64,000 nt of DNA from Tetracentron sinense (Eukaryota > Streptophyta > Magnoliopsida > Trochodendrales > Trochodendraceae), in NCBI GenBank assembly GCA_015143295.1, contig CM026560.1:9733354-9797353 (forward strand), in the 5' to 3' direction. Below the pieces are notes generated by a model that made no database searches, was not told the origin of the DNA, and was given only the letters and a program-made list of their open reading frames with translations. Of this stretch, positions 1 to 8,993 are shown piece after piece (positions within the stretch are counted from its first letter, which is position 1; each line of letters opens with the position of its first letter). Made by a program: the position numbers and the translations under genes.

Positions 1-89
1 GGGTTGGAACAAATTACTATAATTCGTTTTCGCCTACGGATCAGGCGACATTTTTCACAAATTTTACGAATGGAGGCCCTTATTTTCAT
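1..89 (-). pseudogene. rpl36: Plastid ribosomal protein L36 copy (cut by window edge)
   Basis: Minus-strand reading from the ATG at 89-87 gives about 29 residues of the 37-residue plastid L36, beginning M-K-I-R-A-S and holding the first three ligands (C-x2-C, then a later C before S-N-P) of the small zinc-ribbon protein of the large ribosomal subunit. The rest lies beyond the window edge. Relative to the plastid consensus as I remember it, residue 7 is I rather than V, and a K sits where G is usual in the R-R-R-G-R run. It lies 110 bp downstream of infA, as in plastomes. It is almost certainly a non-functional nuclear copy, since no plant-nuclear promoter or transit peptide is visible. Confidence 0.9.
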
Positions 90-199
90 ATTTGTCATTC
101 CTTACCTGCATTCTGAACCTACTCCTTGGAAGAAAATAAGTCTCTTGATATTTTGAAGCTCGAATTGTATCCCCATGAAAGGACTGTTGAAAAAACCAC

Positions 200-433
200 C
201 TAATCGTTTGAATCTTTGTTGCGGAGTCTATAAATTATACGTCCTCTGGTTGAATCATAACGACTTACTTCGATTTTGACTCTATCTCCTGGTAGTATCC
301 GTATAAAACTACGTCGGATCCTTCCTGAAACATATCCTAGAATCAGATCTTCATTATCTAAATGAACCCGAAACATACCATTGGGAAGTGATTCAGTAAT
401 TAAACCTTCATGAATCCATTTTTGTTCTTTCAT
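200..433 (-). pseudogene. infA: Plastid translation initiation factor IF-1 copy, full length and open
   Basis: This is a 77-codon frame on the minus strand, the usual length of plastid IF-1, which binds the 30S A site and works with IF-2 and IF-3 in initiation. It starts [10 protein letters not shown] and ends R-L-R-N-K-D-S-N-D, spanning the single S1/OB-fold domain (G-Y-V-S-G-R-I-R-R and P-G-D-R-V-K-I-E-V are visible). The frame stays open for 28 codons upstream of 433, but that is plastid spacer, so the family start at 433 was chosen. One residue, H in F-R-V-H-L-D, is usually R, a change needing only G to A. infA is lost from the plastome in many rosid lineages, so the donor plastome had kept it. 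No transit peptide is visible, so it is read as a passive nuclear copy despite its intact frame. Confidence 0.92.
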
Positions 434-550
434 TCCAGGTAGCCCCTTTGAAGTATCAACTAATGGAGGAGGAGTGATATTAGACAACCCGTCCTTATTG
501 CTATCTTTTTTTTTCACAAATAGGAAGTTACGGATTCAATTCGGATACCA

Positions 551-920
551 GAATAAACAAAAAAAACCCAAAAAAAAACTCATTTTTGAAGGCCCAAACA
601 GGCCCTAAGGGGCAAGCTCGCCCTTTTAAAAGGCGCGGGACCATGTGGGCCCCACTTGTACAGTAAACTTCATTTTCAATATCTTTATTTGCTAAATAAT
701 AAAATATTGTAAATCGCGCCTTTTTAAAAGGCGCGGATTTAGAAATATCGCCTTGCCGACGTGTTGCCGACTCACTGTTCATACCGCTTTACTATTCATC
801 AAAATATAGTAAATCGCGCCCTTTAAAAAGGCGCGGACCTCGTTTTGAAAAACTATAAATACCCCCCACCCCTTCCTTCATTCTTCATTCCTTTCCACTT
901 GCTCTCTTCTCTCTCCTCTC
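551..920 (+). mobile_element. LTR U3-like fragment replacing the rps8 body
   Basis: This sequence does not belong to the plastid operon. It holds three copies of a GGCGCG/CGCGCC palindrome (619-638, 715-736, 815-836), a TATA box (ACTATAAATACCCC, near 852-865) and then a C/T-rich leader. This is the organisation of the U3/R boundary of the reverse Tat-type LTR at 31916-35985, whose minus strand has CCTATAAATACCCC followed by a very similar CT-rich leader. It is therefore probably part of a Tat/Ogre-type LTR in + orientation. Its right end stops within the first rps8 codons; its left end lies in the rps8-infA spacer. Confidence 0.6.
619..836. repeat. Three GGCGCG-type palindromes upstream of a TATA box
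   Basis: Inverted repeats with CGCGCC and GGCGCG arms around an A/T-rich centre (CTTTTAAAAG and close variants), spaced about 100 bp. The last ends about 16 bp before the TATA box at ~852. Confidence 0.75.
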
Positions 921-931
921 TCCCTACTCAT
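921..931 (-). pseudogene. rps8: Start of plastid rps8 (first codons only)
   Basis: ATG at 931-929 on the minus strand is preceded by the typical plastid rps8 leader (GTTCGTC just before the ATG) and followed by A-G-T-A-G-G-G-A, matching the usual start of ribosomal protein S8 except G to A at the second codon. The match ends after about four codons, and the remaining ~130 codons are missing from the window. Only the position and the upstream spacer make the assignment safe. Confidence 0.75.
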
Positions 932-1097
932 GACGAACTATAATTATTGGTGTCTCCGAGTTTTGATATAATCAACATGCTCTTTTTTTTTTTTATTTAT
1001 TTATGCATTTTTAAATATGAATTATTAAAGGTATATGCGTGAGACACAATCTACTAATGAATCTATTTCAGATACCCTACTATATCATGGTCTCATC

Positions 1098-1440
1098 TTA
1101 TAATACCTCAGGAGCTAATGAAACTATTTTAGTAAAATTCAACTGTCTCAATTCCCGGGCGATCGCACCAAAAACTCGAGTTCCTTTTGGATTGCCTTCT
1201 TGATCAATGACAACTGCTGCATTGTCATCATATCGTATTATCATACCGTTGTCACGTTTGAGTTCTTTACATGTACGTACAATTACAGCTCTGATCACTT
1301 CTGATCTTTCTAGAGGCATATTGGGTACTGCTTCTTTGATTACAGCAACAATAACGTCACCAATATGAGCATATCGGCGATTACTAGCTCCTATGATTCG
1401 AATACACATCAATTCTCGAGCCCCGCTGTTGTCCGCTACT
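1098..1440 (-). pseudogene. rpl14: Plastid ribosomal protein L14 copy, N-terminus missing
   Basis: An open minus-strand frame covers about 113 of the 122 codons of plastid L14 (uL14), a 50S protein at the subunit interface. It begins at [10 protein letters not shown], runs through [11 protein letters not shown] and ends I-V-S-L-A-P-E-V-L with a stop at 1098-1100. The first nine or so codons are absent because the plastid block is joined to LTR sequence at ~1440. No internal break is seen. It lies upstream of the rps8 start, as in the plastid operon. It lacks its own start region, promoter and transit peptide, so it is a fossil copy. Confidence 0.93.
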
Positions 1441-2493
1441 CAAACCCGGCTCACCCTGTCAAACCCCTGCCCGGTTTTATTTAAACCCGGCTTACCCTGT
1501 CGAACCTCTGTCCGAACTTCGGTTCAAACCTACCACACCCTGTCGAACCTTTGTCCAAACTGCGGTTCAAACTTAGTCTACCCTGTTGTCGAACCTCTGT
1601 CCGAATCTCGGTTCAAACCTTGATTCAAAACTCACCTACCTAAACCCTACCTAAACCCTAGTTAACCCTAGGTAAACTCTAGTTGACTCTAGTAAACCCT
1701 ACCTAAACCCTAGTTACCCCTAGGTAAACCCTAGTGACCTCTAGTTAAACCTACCTAAACCCTAGGTAAACCCTGGTTCAAATCTAATCCAAACCCTAAC
1801 CCAACTCACCAGGCTCCTTGACATGAGCTAAAACTGTCAGAGGCTCCTTGACATGAGCTAAAATTGTCTAAGTGCTCCTTGACATGAGCCAAAACTGTCC
1901 AAACGCTCCTCAGCACAAGCTTAAAAGGCCGCCTCGCTCCTCTAACAGGAGCAAAAACCCCCGACCATTCGAAAATACCCTAACATCCAAAGGCCAACCT
2001 CAGCTTGTCAAACACCCACAATCCAAATACCCAACAAATCAAACCATCAACTACCCATCTGGAACTACGTGTGGCTTGATTCCACTGACTGTGGATACGT
2101 AGGCAACCCTGATCGGGTTCAGCTCACCTAGGATAGAACCCCTATCCTGTCCCAGCTTACATTAACATGTACATTACTGTTTGTACAATATTTGTCAAAC
2201 ATATAGATGAAATACAAGCTTCTCTTATGGTTTCCCCCACTTTAATTCAGACTTAGGGAGTAGGTAACCATCTCCGGATGGGAGTTTAGGGGTGCCTAAC
2301 ACCTTCCCCTAACTCAAATGAACCCTTACCTTGAACTCTATTTCCAGACCAAAGCCTTATCCAAGCTTTTAAGGGACCCTATTTTCCCTCACAATATAAA
2401 TAGGTGGCGACTCTATCTTTTCAACATTTTTAGCACTATTCCTCCTCGGGTTCAATCCTGATCAGGAGTGGGGGTTAAAATCCCGGGTCTACA
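1441..2493 (+). mobile_element. Tat/Ogre-type LTR, right part (R-U5), + orientation
   Basis: Degenerate repeats of CCCTGTCGAACC-type sequence are followed by irregular CCCTAAACCCTAG-like repeats (1640-1800), then a block around 2100-2450 with 'gtaggcaaccc', 'ggtgcctaacacc' and 'ggtggcgactc', typical of plant Tat-lineage gypsy LTR ends. The LTR ends in TCTACA at 2493. The minus-strand LTR at 31916-35985 is clearly homologous in reverse complement. No internal region follows, because copia LTR sequence starts directly at 2494, so this is a solo or truncated LTR. Confidence 0.75.
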
Positions 2494-3687
2494 ATAATTA
2501 TTTAATTAACACTAAATAAGGGGAAATGGGTTTGACCCATATCCTTAAAACCCAAACATAGTGGACCTTAAAAGTGGGCCCAAGCCCATGGAATTAATCC
2601 TTAGGGTGGGGCACCCATTTGATGTTTCCTAATTGGATTAAGATTTTGTTACTTAAATAATTATTAATTAATAACTCCTTATTTTATGGGATTGGATTCT
2701 TATACTTGGATTGTAAGAAAGAAGAAGATGTAATTAGAAGTTTATCAAAACTTGGAGACCAAGCTCCCCATAGGCTTACGCCCCCCTATAGCTCACGCCC
2801 ACCCCTATTGGGGTTTCCTAATTGGATTAGGAATCCCAAAAGTTAGGAGTTTGTTGGGATTCCTAGAATCTAGGTGTAGAGCCCTAGAATTTGGGAGTCA
2901 CTGTTCATGTGAACAATGCCCTTATATGGTGTGTGTGAAGGCCTAAGGCCTTACATAGTGTTTTTGGTATTATGGTGAGTCAAGTGAGGGTTTTAGGTAT
3001 ATAATTGGAGTCTCAAAATAAGAGTATAAAGATACTCTAAGTGGTTAAAAACAAGGGTATAAAATACCCAAGGTGTTTAATGGGTTGTAAGTGAATAGTG
3101 TAGTGAATAGTACTAGTGCACGAGGCATAAAGAGGTCGGGGTCTCTCATGCATGTGGGTGTGAATTTAATAATCACCTAAGTGGGTTATAAACCTATAGG
3201 GAATGATTCATGAGGTGTGAGTAGGGTATTGGACCCAAGGGAAAAGAGTGTGAAAGCACTCGAAGTGTTCTAGGTGTTGAAGTGGTATGTTTCGGCATTT
3301 CCCTTAACTTTATGAAGCTCTAGTTGAGTCACCGTTGATCGAAATTAAGTGATTCTTGAATTTTTGGAAAGGTATTGGAACCCTCTACGAGGTTTATGTT
3401 GATCATTTTTTTGGATTTTGAGTCGGGGTTAAGTCAAACGCCCGATTTCCAAAATCGGGTCTGCTGCAAATCTGGGTTGCTGAAACCCATTTTCGAACCA
3501 TTCAGATTTAGGGGTAAATTCGTCCATGAAGAAAGAATAATTAGGGTTTTTGTAAAACATGAAAGTTGTTTTTTTTCGAAAGATGAATCCAACATAAGTT
3601 GAATCGTCAAAATTCGATAAGCGAGTCAAAAGTAATGGCCGAAATACCAAAGTGGGAAAAATCTAGAAAACGTTCTATCAGAGCTAT

Positions 3688-3877
3688 GATCGATCGTAGA
3701 AGACCTACGAACGATCGTAGCTACAAACAATCGTAAAGCTTCCGAAATGCTGAAAACTCACTGGGGAAGCTACAATCGATCGTAGGAAGCCTACGAACTA
3801 CTATAGACCCTGAAAACTGGGCAAAATCATTGTAAAACCTACGATTGATCATAGGAAGCTTACGAACAATCGTAGGT
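3688..3877. repeat. CGATCGTAG-type palindrome cluster upstream of TATA
   Basis: At least six copies of CGATCGTAG or its complement CTACGAACGATCG-like form, many as inverted pairs, directly before the TATA box CTATAAATAG at 3931-3940 of the solo LTR. Confidence 0.8.
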
Positions 3878-5407
3878 GCGTGAATCAAACTCTTTAGTGC
3901 ATGATTTTTTTAGTGTTTTCACCCCTTGGCCTATAAATAGGGGACCTTTTTGGGGGTTTTGGGTTACCCTAAACCTAGAGAGAGATCTTAGAAGAGAAAG
4001 GAAGAAAGTGGAGGATTTTTTAGAGGGGTTTTTGGATTTGGAGAGGAAAAGCACAAATCAAGCCTTGATCTCGCTCCTTCGGGCCATTTGAGCTTGAATC
4101 TTCGTCCACAGGCTTGGGTTTCACTTCTACAAGTTTCCTCAAGCCTTTTCAAGCATTGGATCAAAGAGATTTCATCCCATAAGGTAGATACACTCTACTA
4201 GGTTCTAATTTCATAAACCCTTAATGATAAATATGATTTTCTTGACAAATATAGATGTATATGGCCTTATATATGTGTAAATCAACTCTCCTAACTATTG
4301 ATTTCATGAACCCTCTTCTATACCAAGATAAAATCCTATGAATGATGATGTGAGTAAATGTGATGATGCTATGCTTTCAACCAACAAATAAAAGATGGTT
4401 ACTTATTGAGATGTTTTATATGTTAGTATCCAAAGATGAAAAGCATGTTAAAAGCCACAAGTTTTGGGAAAAACAAGTAGAAAAACCTAATTTTCAAGGT
4501 GATTGGATGATGTAATGTGATTGTATATGGATTATTGTGATGGGTGAATTATGTTTAGTATTGGACATATGACCATATGTAAAGTATTTACTTTAATGTC
4601 TACCATGTTATATCACAATTGCTACATGGACACTTATGCATTGCATGATCGAGCTTTTTATATTATGGGTATCCAAAAGAAGAAGTACATGTATATAAGA
4701 TGAAATACAAGAATAAGAAGAAGAAGAGTATAAGATGCAAATGAACCACATGAAAAGTATAAGATGCAAATGAACCAAATGAACAGTACAAGAAGCAAAA
4801 GATGTATATGGAAAGTACAAGAAGCACAAGATATTACAGGAAGTACAAGAAGATGGAAAGTATACGGAAAAAGTCGATGGGGATGCGACGATAGCAGGCT
4901 ACTTGAAAAGAAAATGGATACTGGCATCGGACTCCGATGATAATAGGCTGCCCAGAAGGGAGATGCATCCTGGTCGTCTACTCCGAAGGTAGCCGAAGGT
5001 GAGGGGAACATTAGATCACCAGCTTACATGGGTATGGGTAGTAGTTGTCTGACTCCGGAGGTAGCAAATGATGAATACCAAGGTATTTTAAATACATGTA
5101 CATGAAAAGATATAAAAGATAAAAGCCAAGGTATTTTAAATACCCGTATATGCAATGGTATAAGATGACAAGAAGATGTTTTCGACAAAAGATGATAAGA
5201 AGATGTAAATGACAAAAGATGAAAAGAAGATGTTTTCTGATAGTATTTTTCCGAGATATATGCATATGATATGATTTTGTTTTTCGCTCTCTGATTTCAT
5301 AAATGCATGTGAAATGATAAACTGTGATATATGTTGGATTACTGTTTATGATATTACTATCTAGTGGTTTGTATACGCTAAGTATTCCATGCTCAGCCGT
5401 ATATATT

Positions 5408-5488
5408 ATGTCAGCAGGTCCCTTCGACATCTATGGCGAGGAAGGTTATGTTGAGGAGGAGGAGACTTGGGATAGTCTTCAGGAGTAG
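5408..5488 (+). CDS. Small acidic LTR frame, 26 codons (MSAG family)
   Basis: A short open frame in the U5 part of the 2875-5765 LTR. It starts M-S-A-G-P-F, has an acidic run (Y-V-E-E-E-E), ends W-D-S-L-Q-E and a TAG stop. Counterparts occur at the same relative place, a few hundred bases before the LTR end, in the LTRs at 15452-17892, 18972-~22350 (minus) and both LTRs of the 46653-56869 element. It follows the conserved stem-loop A-G-T-A-T-T-C-C-A-T-G-C-T at ~5367-5398. Coding status is inference: shared start and acidic core favour a real peptide, but a conserved RNA element that happens to read open is possible. No known domain recognised. Confidence 0.45.
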   Translation: MSAGPFDIYGEEGYVEEEETWDSLQE

Positions 5489-6375
5489 AGGGCTCAGGAG
5501 GAGCAGAGGGATTTTGTTAGGTGGCCCCATCATGAGTGATGAGAGGGAGAAACTTGTATATAAATTTTGTTGAGCGAGTATGTTCGCTCTTTATTTTGGG
5601 TTATGTATAAACTGAGATATATTATGTATAGAAATTTTATAGTACGCTTCCGCTATCACAGGTTCTATATGTTGTACATGATTCATATATTATATAGGGT
5701 GGTTTGGTAATGAGTTCACGTCGCCAAAGTATCCTAACTCCTAGGGGGTATTTTGGGCTGTGACACTAGGAATTAGTTACAGCCCTTTAATTAAGGAGTC
5801 CTTTTAGAAAAAAGAAACCTAAATTAGAAAGTTTGTTTTAATTAATGATAAGAGTTATCATCATTTAGTAACTCTCTTTATGAGATGTTTTCTAATTGGA
5901 TTAGGAATAAGAAACTTTCCTAATCTATAAATATCCAACACCCTAAACCGTAGGAGAATAATGATTCATTATTCTCTCTCTCTCCAAAACGTGAGCTAAG
6001 GGAGATTTCTCTCCCCCTCAATTTCGTGAGCCCCTTTGGTAGTTCCACAAGTTTTTGAAGCTGGGGTTTTGAACCCTTGGTTTTTGTGGGATAGAAAGTT
6101 TACTCCAACATCTCTTCATCTCTTTCTTCTTCAATACCAAGTAGAGATTCAAAAGCTTCACGGGGATAGCGAAGAACAAAGATCGAGCTTTGAGTATTTC
6201 TTCAAGAAATCTCTATAAAGAGTTCTGACGGTTCGAGTTGGTTTTTGCTTCACCGGTGAACATCATTCACCGAGGTAATTCTCTGAACATGTAGTTAGTA
6301 TTATTTGTTTTCTATGGTGTAAAGATCTTCAGGATCCAGTTTCCGCATAAATTTTTTATCTGGATTCCCTTCAAG

Positions 6376-6387
6376 TGGTATCAAAGC
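6376..6387 (+). promoter_or_regulatory. copia-1 primer-binding site
   Basis: TGGTATCAAAGC two bases after the 5' LTR end, close to the initiator-tRNA-Met complement TGGTATCAGAGC used by many plant copia and Tekay elements. Confidence 0.8.
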
Positions 6388-8084
6388 CCATGGTTAGGGA
6401 ATATTTTTTGTTTTTTTTAAGGATAATTAAATAGATAAATTAATTCATGAGATGAATTTAATTTAATTTATTTATTAATGCTCATAGTTTTTTATTGTTT
6501 ATTTTTTCATGAGATGAATAAATAAATAATTATTTTTTTATTAAATTATCGAATGAGATTTGATAATGATAATAATTAAATAATTTTAAAAACTAATATT
6601 ATTATATGCGATATAATTAAATTTCGAAATAAATAGGTTGTTTTGAAATTCCTTTTAAATGATTTGATCATTTAATATATATTTGTTAATTGTTTTACAA
6701 TAATTAATGAATGATTTTTCATATAAATAATTTTATTTGAAAAGTTTTAAAACCCTATTTTATGATGAGGTCATATTTAGGATTTTCGGTTCTCTTAATT
6801 TTTTATTTTCATCTTGAATAATAGTAGAACCAATCTATATAAAAGGATCTTGCATTCGAGAAAGGATCTTGCATTCAAGAAAAGAATAAAATATTGTAGA
6901 GATTTAAGAAAATCCTATCTTATATTTTCAAAAAATAATTTTATAAAAATTGTTTGTAGGAAAATATAATTGTTTTATTTTACGGAGTTTTGATCTATAT
7001 GAGATATAGATTTTATTGAGCAAATTGATAATTGTTATCAAATTTTTAATATTTTAAAAATTCAGAAAAAGTATTCCATCACCATGTTGCATCTAATTGT
7101 ATGAGATTACAGTTATGGGTCAATTTTAATCCATGATAAATTGTTTATCATACATTCATATTACAGGATAATATGTAGTAGGATTTTGGCAAATCTGTAA
7201 AGGGCAGATTCATTCATTTTCCTTGAAAATGGCGAATGGAAATCTGGTTTCCTTAATGCCATTTAATTTTCATATCATGCATTGGTCGAGATGTTGTGAA
7301 GGAGGATGTTGCGATGATGATCTCGATAAGATGATAAAGGAAGGGATCGCGAAGGAGTTTGTGAGTTGTCTTTATTCTTATCTCATTCTCTTGCATCCAT
7401 GCATTTTAATTTTCATTGACTCATAGCGATTAATCTCATATGATATTTATTATTGTATATAATCATGAGATGATATTTGTTTATTTTATTATGAGATGAT
7501 ATCTGTTGATTAATTATTCTGTTGAAATAATTGCCCTTATATATCATGTGTATATAAGACTGGGGACAAGTCCCTAAGTATTATGATCTTCTATCATACA
7601 CTATGTGATCTTATAGTGGGGAGTGTGAGTAAGCTGACAAGCCAAAGCCGAGCCCAATCCCTCTCACCTATATGAAAACATGGTTAAAACTTTATAAGCA
7701 AATAGTGGGAGCAAAAAGGCCAAAGCGTGAGCTTTCACTAGGTGTTTATCAGGTTCATAGTAAGTGGGCACATGAATAAGAGATGTCATACAATAACGCC
7801 AAAGCGTGAGTATAACATCCCTTATAAATCAGACAGTAGATCGAATGCTCCAAGATTCATAAGACGAGATCTGTGAAAATGGAGAAGATAGTTTCTATTT
7901 GCTTATTCAAGGCGATGTGATATTGTGCCCAAATGCAGGATTATATTAAGCCAGTGTCTAGGTATTCAATGTCAATTGATACTTCCTAAATTGGTAATAC
8001 TATTAGAATCAGACCCATATTCTAATAGTAATTAATGAATTCAATAGATCCCTAATACTATCTTATTTGTCATTTGATTAGATC
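6388..8084 (+). other. copia-1 untranslated leader
   Basis: An A/T-rich stretch without a convincing coding region. It is homologous to the leader of copia-2 (43170-~43950), for example the shared 'ggatcttgcattcgagaaa' near 6845 and 43630. Short frames such as the one at 7223-7426 match no family I know. Confidence 0.7.
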
Positions 8085-8993
8085 ATGACAGGTCTTCACC
8101 CATTAATTGAAATTCTTCGTGATGAAAAGTTAGTTGGAACTAACTATGTTGACTGGAAAAGAAAAATTAGAATAGTATTTGTCGCGGATAACCTAAACCT
8201 ATGTCTTAAGACACCTAAACCCGACATTCTTAACGATGCATCACCGGCTCAAAAGGCTGAGTTGGAGCATTGGGAGAAGTCCAATCAGATGACCAAATAT
8301 TACATTCTAGCTTCAATGTCTAACATTTTGCAAAGCCAACATGAACACATGGATAAAGCTTCTGACATTTTGTAAAACTTGCATGAGATGTTTGGTGAGC
8401 AAAATAGGTCAGCTCGATAAGTAAAGTTGAAAACCCTTGTTAACATCAAGATGGCTGTGGAAACTCCAGCTAGAGAGCACATCATAAAGATGATGGGCTT
8501 ATTAAATGAGCTGAAAATTCTTGGTGGAGAGATAGATGCCATTACTCAGGTTGACACTGTTCTGCAGTCACTCCCTTCGTCCTTCAATGCGTTCGTGTTA
8601 AATTATAACATGAACAAGAGTGAAATGTCATTAAGTGAGCTTATGAACTCACTTGGGGCTGTAGAAGATTTGATCAAAAAGTCAACAAATGGTGAAACTT
8701 TAAATACCTCCAATCGATTTAAAAAGTTTAGAAAGAAGAATAAGGGCAAAAGTAAGTTTAAAGACAACAGGGGTAAGGCAAAAGTTGCTAAGGGTTCTTC
8801 AAGTGATACTGGCAAGGAAAACAAAGGCAAGGGAAAGTGTTTCCACTGTGGTAAAATAGGCCACTGGAAGAGGAACTGTAGGACTTACCTCGCAACTCTT
8901 AAGAACGGTGGTGCAAATACTCAAGGTATGAGATGCTTTGAAGTATTAATTTCTATTGAGTCAAACTTTCTGAATGGTCCTCCTAACTCATAG
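8085..8993 (+). pseudogene. copia-1 gag remnant
   Basis: The start (M-T-G-L-H-P-L-I-E-I-L, then L-V-G-T-N-Y-V-D-W-K) is the usual N-terminus of copia gag proteins. A basic segment follows near 8700-8800, and a single CCHC zinc knuckle (C-F-H-C-G-K-I-G-H-W-K-R-N-C) at about 8840-8881 marks the nucleocapsid part. Broken. Confidence 0.85.

Larger units (their letters stand above)
1..550 (-). other. Nuclear plastid DNA, block A (rpl36-infA segment)
   Basis: Seen: the minus strand reads rpl36, then (upstream) infA, then the spacer that precedes infA in plastomes, the normal order of the plastid ribosomal-protein operon. Similarity fades near 550, where a non-plastid sequence with LTR features takes over. 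Established: such nuclear plastid DNA (NUPT) is common in plants and is not expected to be expressed. Inference: the block is nuclear because everything to its right is nested LTR retrotransposon. It runs off the left window edge. Confidence 0.9.
921..1440 (-). other. Nuclear plastid DNA, block B (rps8 start, spacer, rpl14)
   Basis: Minus-strand plastid sequence: rpl14 from its tenth codon or so to its stop, the rpl14-rps8 spacer, and the first bases of rps8. It is collinear with block A, but the rps8 body is absent. The right edge is sharp: plastid reading stops inside rpl14 at about 1440, and sequence matching a Tat-type LTR begins at 1441. Confidence 0.9.
2875..5765 (+). mobile_element. 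Solo LTR, Tekay-like gypsy, TSD CTAGG
   Basis: A 2,891-bp insertion in the copia-1 5' LTR. It starts TGTAGAGCCC and ends GGGCTGTGACA, flanked by perfect 5-bp duplications CTAGG (2870-2874 and 5766-5770). Start and end resemble the LTRs of the chromovirus at 46653-56869 (TGTAGAGCCCC...GGGCCGCGACA), so it is placed in the Tekay/Del group; the body is much diverged. It carries a palindrome cluster (3688-3877), a TATA box (3931-3940), a purine-rich repetitive stretch (4670-5240) and a small conserved open frame (5408-5488). No internal region, hence a solo LTR. Confidence 0.92.
2494..6373 (+). repeat. copia-1 5' LTR (left-truncated, interrupted)
   Basis: 2494-2874 and 5771-6373 align by eye with the middle and right parts of the complete copia LTR at 40939-43153 (shared 'gggtttgacccatat', 'gggtggggc', 'gacggttcgag', 'ttcaccgaggt'). 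It ends CCCTTCA immediately before the primer-binding site. TATA box near 5923 (CTATAAATATCC). The middle is filled by the solo LTR 2875-5765. Confidence 0.85.

Noticed and set aside
434-517. Longer infA start adding 28 residues
   Set aside because: This is the ordinary plastid spacer upstream of infA; the family length of 77 residues fits the start at 433.
1-1440. Functional nuclear-transferred infA or rpl14 genes
   Set aside because: No transit peptide, promoter or intron is seen, and rpl14 lacks its N-terminus; plastid order and spacers are kept, as in passive plastid DNA.
1640-1800. Possible interstitial telomere (CCCTAAA-like repeats)
   Set aside because: Units are irregular, and the same style appears inside two other Tat-type LTRs, so it is LTR sequence.
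4608-5430. Minus-strand frames rich in hydrophobic and serine residues
   Set aside because: They lie antisense in the purine-rich repetitive part of the 2875-5765 LTR; low complexity, no family match.
7223-7426. Host gene in the copia-1 leader
   Set aside because: Short, with no family match, in a leader shared with copia-2.
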